Shown: positions 48,053 to 57,090 of the stretch, in pieces | Position numbering within the stretch: the first letter of the stretch is position 1 | Layout: each line of letters starts with the position of its first letter | Assembly (NCBI GenBank): GCA_002368155.1 | Contig: AP018181.1 | Coordinates: forward strand, 186,001-250,000 | Direction: 5' to 3' | Origin: Nostoc carneum NIES-2107 | GTDB taxonomy: Bacteria; Cyanobacteriota; Cyanobacteriia; Cyanobacteriales; Nostocaceae | DNA: 64,000 nt | Program-made: the position numbers and the translations under genes | Notes under the pieces: generated by a model | What the model saw: only the letters and a program-made list of their open reading frames with translations | What the model was told of the DNA's origin: nothing | The model's database searches: none

Positions 48053-50338
48053 CTAAACTTTCATATCCAAAGTCCGTACCAAAAACGCCCACTTATCTGT
48101 TAGTTCGTCAATCGTTTTAGTTGTGGGCTTACCTGCACCATGTCCAGCTTTTGTCTCAATTCTAATCAGTACAGGCGCATCACCAGCTTGAGCAGCTTGC
48201 AAAGCCGCTGCAAATTTGAAACTATGAGCAGGAACCACGCGATCGTCATGATCGGCTGTAGTAATTAATGTTGCTGGGTAAGCTGTTCCTGGTTTAATGT
48301 TGTGCAATGGCGAATAGGCATATAGCGCTTTAAATTCTTCTGGATTATCTGGCGAACCATATTCCGAAGTCCAAGCCCAACCTATAGTAAATTTGTGGAA
48401 CCGCAACATATCCATGACCCCAACTGCTGCTAAAGCCGCACCAAACAAATCGGGACGCTGAGTCATACAAGCACCCACCAATAAACCGCCATTACTACCA
48501 CCTGCGATCGCTAGTTTTGCAGATTTGGTATAACCATTAGCAATTAACCACTCAGCCGCAGCAATAAAGTCATCAAAGACATTTTGCTTTTTAAACTTCA
48601 TTCCGGCTTCGTGCCATTCTTCACCATACTCGCCACCACCACGGATATTAGGCATTGCATGGATACCACCCATTTCCATCCATACCAAAAGACTGACAGA
48701 AAAACTGGGTGTCATTGAGGCATTAAAACCACCATAGCCATAAAGATATGTGGGATTATTCCCGTCTAACTTAATGCCTTTTTTATATGTGATAAACATT
48801 GGCACTTTGGTGCCATCTTTGCTTTGATAAAATACTTGTTTAGTTTCGTAATTTTCGGGATTAAAATCTACCTTTGGTTCCCGAAAAACTTCACTCTTCC
48901 CTGTCACCATATCATAGCGATAGATGGTGCCTGGTGTAGTAAAGCTCGTAAAACTATAAAAAGTTTCGGTATCATAGCGCTTGCCATAAAAGCCATCAAC
49001 TGAGCCAATCCCGGGTAATTCTACTTCCCGAACCAATGCCCCTTTCAGGTCAAAAATTTTAATTTGGCTGCGAGCATCTTTGAGATAATCAGCGACAAAC
49101 TGATTATTTAAAATACTCACACCTTCTAAGGTCTCTGCTGACTGGGAAATGATTTCTTGCCAGTTTTCCTTTGCTGGCTTTTCAATATCAATCGCAACAA
49201 CTCTGCCTCGTGGAGCGTTTAAATTGGTACGAAAGTAAAAAACACTATCATCACGCTCAATAAAACTGTAATCTGCCTCAAATTGATTAATCAGTTCTAC
49301 AACTGCCGATTTAGGATTAGTTAAATCTTTATAAAAAACTAAATTTTTTGAATCAGTTCCTAACCAAACCGATATGATTAAATACTTACCATCTTCTGTA
49401 ACTCCACCATTAAAACCCCATTCTTTCTGGTCAAGACGTTGATAAATTAATATATCCTCTGATTGTGGAGTACCTAAGCGATGATAGTAAAGCTTTTGAT
49501 AATAGTTAGTATCTTCTAACTTAGTTTTATTATTTGGTTCGTCGTAGCGGCTATAAAAGAATCCTTGGTTATCATTTGTCCAGGAAACATCAGAGAATTT
49601 AACCCATTTCAGATGGTCTGGTAAATCTTTACCTGTTTCGATATCGCGTACCTTCCACTCTTGCCAATCAGAACCAGATGTAGATAAACTGTAAGCTAAT
49701 AATTGACCATTGTTACTAATAGATAATCCTGACAGCGCTACTGTCCCATCTTCGGAAAGTTTGTTAGGGTCAAGTAAAACTTTTGGCTCGGAATCAAGAG
49801 TTTTTAGAGTGTAGAAAACGCTTTGATTTTGTAGCCCATCATTTTTGAAATAAAAATAACGTTCAGTAGAATTATCTCCCAGAGATTTGCCTTCTTTAAA
49901 TGGAATACTGTATCTTTCGTAATTCCATAATTTAGTCAGGCGTTGTCTAATTTTTTCTTTAGCAGGAACTTGATCGAGGTAGGCAGAAGTAACTTGATTT
50001 TGTGCCTCAATCCAACTTCTGGTTTCTGCCGAGTCGGGATTTTCTAACCATCGGTAAGGATCTGCTACTACAGTACCGTGATAGTTATCAACTTGATTGC
50101 TTTTACGGCTAGGTGGGTAAGTCAGCATTTTTTTTAATGGAACTCGTTGCTGTGCATATTGTTGGAGGAAGTGACTCCTCTGCAAATTTTCCCCATCTGT
50201 GAATTTCTCAACTACTACTTGTGGAGAGAATTTGCTGGAAATTTTAGCATTAGCGACAGCAGCAGGTAGCAACCATTGGCAAAATATCATTGTTGCCAAA
50301 AAGGTTGCTAAAAGCCGAGTCCATTTGGCTTTTAGCAT
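48053..50338 (-). CDS. Prolyl oligopeptidase (S9A), secreted
   Basis: 761 residues from ATG 50338, which gives a proper signal peptide (LLATFLATMIFCQWLLPAAV then ANA). A GTG at 50434 would add 32 residues partly encoded by ATTCATC repeats and is rejected. The N-terminal seven-bladed propeller starts near YPPSRKSNQVDNYHGTVVAD. The C-terminal peptidase domain has the catalytic Ser in AIAGGSNGGLLVGA, Asp in TTADHDDRVVPAHS and His in KAGHGAGK. It cleaves after proline in short peptides. It would act in the periplasm or outside the cell. Confidence 0.93.
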   Translation of the reverse strand: MLKAKWTRLLATFLATMIFCQWLLPAAVANAKISSKFSPQVVVEKFTDGENLQRSHFLQQYAQQRVPLKKMLTYPPSRKSNQVDNYHGTVVADPYRWLENPDSAETRSWIEAQNQVTSAYLDQVPAKEKIRQRLTKLWNYERYSIPFKEGKSLGDNSTERYFYFKNDGLQNQSVFYTLKTLDSEPKVLLDPNKLSEDGTVALSGLSISNNGQLLAYSLSTSGSDWQEWKVRDIETGKDLPDHLKWVKFSDVSWTNDNQGFFYSRYDEPNNKTKLEDTNYYQKLYYHRLGTPQSEDILIYQRLDQKEWGFNGGVTEDGKYLIISVWLGTDSKNLVFYKDLTNPKSAVVELINQFEADYSFIERDDSVFYFRTNLNAPRGRVVAIDIEKPAKENWQEIISQSAETLEGVSILNNQFVADYLKDARSQIKIFDLKGALVREVELPGIGSVDGFYGKRYDTETFYSFTSFTTPGTIYRYDMVTGKSEVFREPKVDFNPENYETKQVFYQSKDGTKVPMFITYKKGIKLDGNNPTYLYGYGGFNASMTPSFSVSLLVWMEMGGIHAMPNIRGGGEYGEEWHEAGMKFKKQNVFDDFIAAAEWLIANGYTKSAKLAIAGGSNGGLLVGACMTQRPDLFGAALAAVGVMDMLRFHKFTIGWAWTSEYGSPDNPEEFKALYAYSPLHNIKPGTAYPATLITTADHDDRVVPAHSFKFAAALQAAQAGDAPVLIRIETKAGHGAGKPTTKTIDELTDKWAFLVRTLDMKV

Positions 50339-50532
50339 TTTGAATGATGAATGATGAATATAAATTATTAATCTCAGCGCCAACTTGCCTACAACGCTGG
50401 CTCTCCTTGATTTTTGTAAGCCAGTTCGCTTCACAAAGGTAACCTCTGCAAGTAACTGGCTCTTCTTGACTGTTGAATTTTGGCCTCCGTAACAGAATAT
50501 GTGTGTGTCCTTTGCAGAAATACCGGAATCAT

Positions 50533-53500
50533 TTAAGCAGTAGTATTCAGAATCAGTTTTTCCCCTTTGAGCATCCGCACTGCTGCTTCTAGTAAAGCTT
50601 CTTCCAGGTAAGGCTTGGTAAAGTAACCGCTAGCACCTAGTTGGATTGCCATTTGTCTGTGCTTATCGGCACCGCGTGAGGTCAGCATAGCAATGGGGAG
50701 GTGGTTGAGGTTGTTATCTTTCTGGATACGAGAGAGCAACTCCAGCCCATCACAGCGAGGCATTTCAATATCACAGAATACGATATCACAAGGCAATCCA
50801 GAGCGCAGTTTATCCCAAGCCTCTTGACCATCCCTTGCTTGTTCTACGCGGTAACCTGCCTTATTGAAGGTGAGAGAAAGTAATTCTCGGACTGTAATTG
50901 AGTCATCAACAATCAGCACTGTTGGATCAATTTTCTCAACTGCGACTTCCGGTAGAGTCTGAGCAGGTTTTTGCTGCCAAAGGCCACTACTTTGTTTAGA
51001 CATCCGTCCTTGGAAGATGTCCATAATTTCTAGTACGTCAGCAATTGGCATAATCCGACCATCCCCTAAGACTGTAGCACCTGCTACACCTAAGGGTTTA
51101 GGTGCTGGCCCCTCAAATTGCTTAATTACAATTTCTTGCTCACTCAGTACTAAGTCAATTTGTAAAGCAAGGAGGTTATTTGCCGATCGCACTACGACCA
51201 CAGAAACCATATCATCATCGCGAGTTCCGCCGTAAACACTACCGCGACTGATTTGGCGATTGAAGGCTAACAGATCTTTGAGTGGACGGAATGGTAATAC
51301 TGTATCTCGCCAAGCAATAAATGTTTGCCCATCGGCGTTCTGCTGAATACTCTTAACAGGGATATCTAGGGTATCTTCTACCCCGTCCATTGGGAAGGCG
51401 ATTCTGGCTTTATCGGAAACACAGCACAGGGCTTTACAAATACTCAGGGTAAGTGGCAGACGAATTGTAAAGGTAGTTCCCTTACCGATCGCAGAATCAG
51501 TGCTAACTGCGCCACGCACTTCGCTAATTTCCGAGCGCACGATGTCCATACCCACACCACGCCCAGAAATCTCATCTGCCTCGTCCTTAATACTAAAGCC
51601 AGAGTGGAACAGCAAGTTGTAGATTTCCATGCGCGTGATGGTTTTTGCTTCTTCTACTGTCAGCATTCCCAACTTCAACGCTTTGGCTTTGATTTTTTCG
51701 GTATCGATACCTGCACCATCATCGCCTACAGAGATCACAGTTTGATTACCTTGGTGGAAAGCACGAATCTTGATTTCTCCCACAGGATTTTTACCTGCGG
51801 CTTGTCGCACCTCTGGGGTTTCAATACCGTGAGCGATCGCATTATTGAGCATATGAGTTAGTGGATCGGTCAGGTGATCCAAAATCATTTTGTCAATTAA
51901 GGTATCTCCACCCTCAATCATTAACTCCACTTGCTTACCATATTTAATGGCATTATCCCGTACTCCTCGCCGCAAGCGATCAATAGCTTGGGAGAAAGGC
52001 ACCATTCGAGCGCGTGTCAATCCCTCTTGCAGTTGAGTTGTGGCTTGGCGAAACTGTCGCGCAACTCTCTCGGTTTCTTCCGTTACAAAATCAATGTCAC
52101 TCGCTGACTCACGTACCCTGACGATCATTTCAATCATTTCTTGGGACAGTGTATGGAAAGGCGTAAACCGATCCATTTCCAATTCACTGAAACCCCTGTC
52201 AGAATTAGAATCACCTGATGAGCCGCCAAATTCTTTATGTTTGCGGGTAGCTAACAAAGAAGCTTCCAGTAGCGATCGCTCGTATAATTCTTGCATCCGT
52301 GCGCCAACATCAGATAGCTGTTGTACCTGAATCAACAAGTTATCTAGTGACTGTCGCAGACGTTCGTGATCCTGCTCCAAGGTATTACGATTTACTACCA
52401 GTTCCCCAACTAAATTACTCATATCATCTAGTTGCTTCACTGGAACTTTCATCGTTTCTTCAAATCTTGCACCCCGACGGGTAGCGGGACGTGCGGCTTT
52501 ACCTGGGGTTGATTTGATTGATGGTGAATGAGATATTGTTTGATCTGCTTCCGCCAACAATTTTTCTAAGTCACCAAATTCATCTTCTAATTCTGGTGAT
52601 GTAGCAGCATTGCTGGCATTATTGTAAGCGGTAGGTGGTTGCGATTGTTGTGGGTAAACAGGTAAAGGTGCCGCTGATGGTTCCTCATTGAGATCTGCAT
52701 CCAACAATGCTTCTAGAGCAGCAAAATCTTCTTCTGGTAAGGGGGAAGCTAATTCTTCTTCTAGTAATGTTTCTAATTCAGCAAATTCATTGTCTGGAGT
52801 TGATGGTGGCACATCTAATTCGGCTTCTGCTGCGGTAATTGTTGCCACTTCATCGGTCTGGGTTATGTTCTCCAGAGACGCAGATAAATCATTAGTTGCA
52901 TCTAATTCAACTACATTGTTTGCGTAGGCGTAGCCCGTCGTAGACATCGCAGCATCAGTGTCTTGGGTATTCGCTGTGTCCTCCAGCGTTGCTTCTGCTT
53001 GCAGTGTAGTTTCTGTTGCTAATAAATCATCTAGTAAATTTAATTCTGCACTATCAGCAACAGTCGTGTCTGCAGTATCCAAAATCTCTGAATTTATTTC
53101 AGGCTGTACTACTTCTGTTGCTTCACTAAAATTCAGTTCTAAATCATCTGCTGCTTGCAAATCAGCGCCCAGATCTAATGTTGCAAACTCATCATTAGTG
53201 GTTTCTGCCGTTTCAAAATTTGCTAATAAATCGAGATTTGCTTCCGGCTGTGCTAATGCTGTTACTTCGCCAAAATTCAGTTCTAAATTATCTGCTGTTG
53301 TCAGTAACTCATCGCCTAACTCTAAGGTTGCGAACTCATCATTAGTGGTTGCTGCATTTTCAGCATTTGCTAATAAATCGAGATTTGCTTCCGGCTGTGC
53401 TAATACTGTTGCTTCGCTGAAATTCAGTTCTAAATTATCTGCTGTTGTCAGTAAATCAGCGCCTAACTCTAATGCTTCAACAGCATCATTAGTTGGTTCT

Positions 53501-56500
53501 GTAGTTTCAACATTTGCTAATAAATCGAGATTATTTTCCGGCTGTACTAATGTGGTTGCTTCGCCGAAATTCAGTTCTAAATCATCTGCTGCTAGCAAAT
53601 CAGCACCTAAATCTAATGTTGCAAACTCATCATTAGTAGTTTCTGTGGTTTCAACATTTGCTAATAAATCGAGATTATTTTCCGGCTGTGCTAATGTTGT
53701 TGCTTCGCCGAACTTCGGTTCTAAATTATCTGCTGCTAGCAAATCAGCACCTAACTCTAATGTTGCAAACTCATCATTAGTTGGTTCTGTAGTTTCAACA
53801 TTTGCTAATAAATCGAGATTATTTTCCGGTTTTTCTAATGCTGTTGCTTCGCCAAAATTTAGTTCTAAATCTGCTGATGTTGTCGGTAAATCATCGCCTA
53901 ACTCTAATGTCGCAAACTCATCATTAGTAGTTTCTGCAGTTTCAACATTTGCAAACAAATCTAGATTTGCTTCCGGCTGTTCTAATGTTGTTAATTCGCC
54001 AAAATTCAGTTCTAAATCTGCTGATGTTGTCGGTAAATCATCGCCTAACTCTAATGTCGCAAACTCATCATTAGTGGTTTCTGCAGTTTCAACATTTGCT
54101 AATAAATCGAGATTATTTTCCGGTTGTGCTAATGTTGTTGCTTCGCCAAAATTCAGTTCTACATCAGTTGCTGTTGACAGTAAATCAGTACCTAAACCTA
54201 AATCTAACTCCGAAACATCTTCATTAGAGATTTCTGCAGTTTCGACATTTGTTAATAAATCGAGGTTCTGTGGACGTTGTTGTACTTCTGTGGATTCGTT
54301 GAAGTCCAATCCTAAATCATCTACTGTTGCCAATAAATCAAGGTTTTGTGGACGCTGTTGTACTTCTGTGGATTCGTTGAAGTCCAATTCTAAATCATCT
54401 GCTGTTGCTAATAAATCTGTTCCTAAATCTAATTCGGGAGTATCAGTAATCCTGATTTCTGAAGGGTCAAGCTGAATATATGTTGAGTGAGTAGTGTTGA
54501 TATCCTCAAATAACAATTGTGAATTATCACTGCTATTGTCGTTGATCACATTAAACAAATCATTATCCACAGAACTACCAAATGTATTATCTGTTGATGG
54601 CTGATTGGTAAATTCTGGGGTGAAATCTAATTCGGGAGGTAGTGTTGTTGAGGGGAGTGGAGAGTGTAGGCTAAGTCCTTCATAGATATCGCTTTCCTCT
54701 GGTATCAAGCTGCGAATTTCTGTCACAGGTAATTCGATAGCCTCAGTAGAGGAAATAGCTGTGTTGTCTGATGTCAAATCTGCAAATAAATCATCTCCAG
54801 TATCAGATTCAAACATCAGATCGATTTGCTCATCATCTGGCTGAAAAGTCAGATTAAAATCTTCTACTTCAAAAGGAGATGCTGAAGATTGAGCTAACTG
54901 GCTATCATCCAAAAAGTCATGAGCAGCTGTAAACAAACTCTCCTCTAACGCTTTGGCGACATCTTGCTCAACCCGAGAACCCAATTCTAGCTGTGGTTCT
55001 GCACCTGCTTCTTCATTCCAGAAGTTGCTTAAATCTTCTGCGGAAAGATCATAATCTCTTGCTACTGTTGCTTGTGGATCAAATAAATCGTCAACTGTTG
55101 ATTCGCTAGTAGAAAGTAGAGAATTGTCTCCTAAGTCAGTAAATGGATTATCCAAAGACAAGCTTTCTGGCTGTGGGAAGTTAATTGGAGAAATTTCTTC
55201 TAACAGACTTTCATTTGCAGTTTCTGAGAATAAATCATCAAAACTAGCTTCTGGTTGATTTAATTCGCCTAGCGACAGCAGATTGTTGTTATCTAGCTCT
55301 AAACCTAATAAATCTTGTACTACATCCTGTGGGGCAATATCACCAGGATATTCTTGCAGAATTTCTGTAAATTCTCTCAGACTTTCATTAGTAGATGAGC
55401 TTAAATTGATATCGTTTTGAGAGCTATTGCTGATATCAGAGTTGCTTGCTGATGTTTGTTGAGGGTGCTGTGTGGGAGTTTCTTTGTCTAAGAAATTTTC
55501 ACCAAATAATAAGCTGAAATCTTCTGTTTGAATAATAGTTTGTTTAGACTCATCAACATTCGTCGGCTCATCAAAAGACAATAAATCTGCTAAATCGCTA
55601 TCAGCATCTTCAGTATTACTAGTACTGATCTCAATGCCCAATTTATTGGCTGCATTAATGTCTAATATTTCTTCTTGTTGCCAAGTCTCATCTAGTTCGG
55701 GAGTTTCACCTTCAAATAAATCCGCAAGTGTATTTAACTCAGCAATTCCAACTTCTGGCCCTTTGGGGTCAAGATTGTGATTTGTCAGTGCTGTTTCATC
55801 TTCATTATTGGGCAATAAGTTGAATAACTCAGAAGCCTCAGGCTTATAATTTTCTTTAGCTGTCAGAATATCTTTTTCTTGCTGAACTGCTGTTGTTAGG
55901 TCAGGTAAGCTAGCTATATTGTTATTAGTGGTATTAACAAAATTACCCTGCGTTGGAGCAACTAACTCATTCGTGATCGCTTCAGTGTTAGCCTTACCAA
56001 ATGGAGTTGTCCCAGTTGCAAACTCATTTGGTGAATCAGTAGAGATTTCAAATAACTCAACTTCAGGGAAACTCAAGAGCACTTCTAGCTGCTGGCTAAT
56101 GAAAATCTCAGATTCTTTACCTTTAAGAACTAATTCTTGAGCTTTTTTAATTTCTGTAATGACAATTTTTGCCAGAGTTAGATAACTATTATCTGGATTA
56201 GCGATCGCATTTTCTGCGGCTTCGCATAACTTACACCAGTTGGGCAAATTAAATGTCTCACCCAATATGACTAATTGGTGACAAGTTTGCTGGAGATTTT
56301 GCCGACTTTCCTGGGTTGTTCCTTGTTTAAATAGCTGCAACATTTCTCGCAGCGTTTGCAGCACTTGCGCTTGAAACTCACCCCAGTTATCATTTGCTTT
56401 GGTAACAACTGGCGCAGACTTTTGGGCTGGTGCTTCTTCTTCCGGTACAGAAAAATCCCGTTGCATGAAGATTTCTGTTAGTGTGTGGGAGTTATCAGCA

Positions 56501-56964
56501 AAAGCTGGCTGCATTGCTGGTACAGAAACACCACCGCTTGCTTGTTGTACAAGTAGTTCCAAATGCTCGTTCAGCCATTGAAAGACCGGCTCAGTTTCCG
56601 ACATCAATGTATTAGCTGTCTCTTCTGACAAACCAAATGGGCCGCTCAAGTTCTCTAGCAGCGCTTTGAGGGTATCAGAAACCCCGAGAAATAAGGACTC
56701 TAACTTTTGGTCAACCTGAATCGGATTTTCTTTGAGAACCTTGAAACAATCTTCTAGGCGGTGAGATGTATGCTGGATGCTACTCAAACCAAGCATCGCC
56801 GCTCCTCCTTTAATGGAGTGAGCAGCCCGGAAGACTTCGTTGATCATTTCTGGATCGTTCAGGGTACTCTGAAGATTTAACAACCCCTGCTCAATGGTAT
56901 TCAGGTGGTCTCTTGCTTCTTCAATAAAGTAACCTAAAATGCGCTGTTGTTGTTCCGGCAGCAT
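50533..56964 (-). CDS. hmpE: CheA-type hybrid histidine kinase HmpE with expanded repeat linker
   Basis: 2143 residues. In order: an HPt domain with phospho-acceptor His49 (FRAAHSIKGGAAMLG), an acidic low-complexity region (about 300-840), a tandem-repeat block (about 850-1290; two 26-residue units then eight units of 48-51 residues), and another linker. The dimerisation and HATPase core follows (from about 1495, MKVPVKQLDDMSNLVGELV; N-box LTHMLNNAIAHGIETPEV near 1700). Then come a CheW-like domain (about 1840-1980) and a C-terminal receiver (about 2010-2138, TVLIVDDSITVRE and FCDIEMPRCDG). It is the kinase of the hmp chemosensory system that controls hormogonium motility in Nostoc punctiforme. 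It is last in the operon-like block, 126 bases after hmpD. Confidence 0.93.
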   Translation of the reverse strand: MLPEQQQRILGYFIEEARDHLNTIEQGLLNLQSTLNDPEMINEVFRAAHSIKGGAAMLGLSSIQHTSHRLEDCFKVLKENPIQVDQKLESLFLGVSDTLKALLENLSGPFGLSEETANTLMSETEPVFQWLNEHLELLVQQASGGVSVPAMQPAFADNSHTLTEIFMQRDFSVPEEEAPAQKSAPVVTKANDNWGEFQAQVLQTLREMLQLFKQGTTQESRQNLQQTCHQLVILGETFNLPNWCKLCEAAENAIANPDNSYLTLAKIVITEIKKAQELVLKGKESEIFISQQLEVLLSFPEVELFEISTDSPNEFATGTTPFGKANTEAITNELVAPTQGNFVNTTNNNIASLPDLTTAVQQEKDILTAKENYKPEASELFNLLPNNEDETALTNHNLDPKGPEVGIAELNTLADLFEGETPELDETWQQEEILDINAANKLGIEISTSNTEDADSDLADLLSFDEPTNVDESKQTIIQTEDFSLLFGENFLDKETPTQHPQQTSASNSDISNSSQNDINLSSSTNESLREFTEILQEYPGDIAPQDVVQDLLGLELDNNNLLSLGELNQPEASFDDLFSETANESLLEEISPINFPQPESLSLDNPFTDLGDNSLLSTSESTVDDLFDPQATVARDYDLSAEDLSNFWNEEAGAEPQLELGSRVEQDVAKALEESLFTAAHDFLDDSQLAQSSASPFEVEDFNLTFQPDDEQIDLMFESDTGDDLFADLTSDNTAISSTEAIELPVTEIRSLIPEESDIYEGLSLHSPLPSTTLPPELDFTPEFTNQPSTDNTFGSSVDNDLFNVINDNSSDNSQLLFEDINTTHSTYIQLDPSEIRITDTPELDLGTDLLATADDLELDFNESTEVQQRPQNLDLLATVDDLGLDFNESTEVQQRPQNLDLLTNVETAEISNEDVSELDLGLGTDLLSTATDVELNFGEATTLAQPENNLDLLANVETAETTNDEFATLELGDDLPTTSADLELNFGELTTLEQPEANLDLFANVETAETTNDEFATLELGDDLPTTSADLELNFGEATALEKPENNLDLLANVETTEPTNDEFATLELGADLLAADNLEPKFGEATTLAQPENNLDLLANVETTETTNDEFATLDLGADLLAADDLELNFGEATTLVQPENNLDLLANVETTEPTNDAVEALELGADLLTTADNLELNFSEATVLAQPEANLDLLANAENAATTNDEFATLELGDELLTTADNLELNFGEVTALAQPEANLDLLANFETAETTNDEFATLDLGADLQAADDLELNFSEATEVVQPEINSEILDTADTTVADSAELNLLDDLLATETTLQAEATLEDTANTQDTDAAMSTTGYAYANNVVELDATNDLSASLENITQTDEVATITAAEAELDVPPSTPDNEFAELETLLEEELASPLPEEDFAALEALLDADLNEEPSAAPLPVYPQQSQPPTAYNNASNAATSPELEDEFGDLEKLLAEADQTISHSPSIKSTPGKAARPATRRGARFEETMKVPVKQLDDMSNLVGELVVNRNTLEQDHERLRQSLDNLLIQVQQLSDVGARMQELYERSLLEASLLATRKHKEFGGSSGDSNSDRGFSELEMDRFTPFHTLSQEMIEMIVRVRESASDIDFVTEETERVARQFRQATTQLQEGLTRARMVPFSQAIDRLRRGVRDNAIKYGKQVELMIEGGDTLIDKMILDHLTDPLTHMLNNAIAHGIETPEVRQAAGKNPVGEIKIRAFHQGNQTVISVGDDGAGIDTEKIKAKALKLGMLTVEEAKTITRMEIYNLLFHSGFSIKDEADEISGRGVGMDIVRSEISEVRGAVSTDSAIGKGTTFTIRLPLTLSICKALCCVSDKARIAFPMDGVEDTLDIPVKSIQQNADGQTFIAWRDTVLPFRPLKDLLAFNRQISRGSVYGGTRDDDMVSVVVVRSANNLLALQIDLVLSEQEIVIKQFEGPAPKPLGVAGATVLGDGRIMPIADVLEIMDIFQGRMSKQSSGLWQQKPAQTLPEVAVEKIDPTVLIVDDSITVRELLSLTFNKAGYRVEQARDGQEAWDKLRSGLPCDIVFCDIEMPRCDGLELLSRIQKDNNLNHLPIAMLTSRGADKHRQMAIQLGASGYFTKPYLEEALLEAAVRMLKGEKLILNTTA
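53030..54430 (-). repeat. Tandem repeat block inside hmpE, 147-bp unit
   Basis: Eight in-frame copies of a unit of about 144-150 bases encode variants of LELGADLLAADNLELNFGEA then TTLAQPENNLDLLANVET and TETTNDEFAT. Two shorter 78-base units (LLATADDLELDFNESTEVQQ then RPQNLD) lie at the 5' end of the block. Copies differ at several positions but keep frame and acidity. Because the block is stop-free in other frames, long antisense frames appear here; they are not genes. Confidence 0.93.
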
Positions 56965-57090
56965 AGGACATGATGAAGGATAAAGGATGAAAGAAAAAAA
57001 TGAAAGATAAAGGTTAAAGGTTAAAGGGACTGAAGCATGAATAATAGTTCATACTTACTATTTCACACTTCACATTTTATACTTCATACT
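56965..57090. other. hmpD-hmpE spacer
   Basis: 126 bases with AGGTTAAAGGTTAAAGG and CTTCACATTTTATACTTCAT repeats. No terminator-like hairpin is seen, so read-through from hmpD to hmpE is plausible. Confidence 0.5.

Noticed and set aside
52958-54475. 505-codon open plus-strand frame antisense to hmpE
   Set aside because: It lies over the tandem-repeat block of hmpE, its sequence (FANKSR, VASPKFSSK repeats) mirrors the repeat unit, and it is open only because the repeat lacks stops in that frame.
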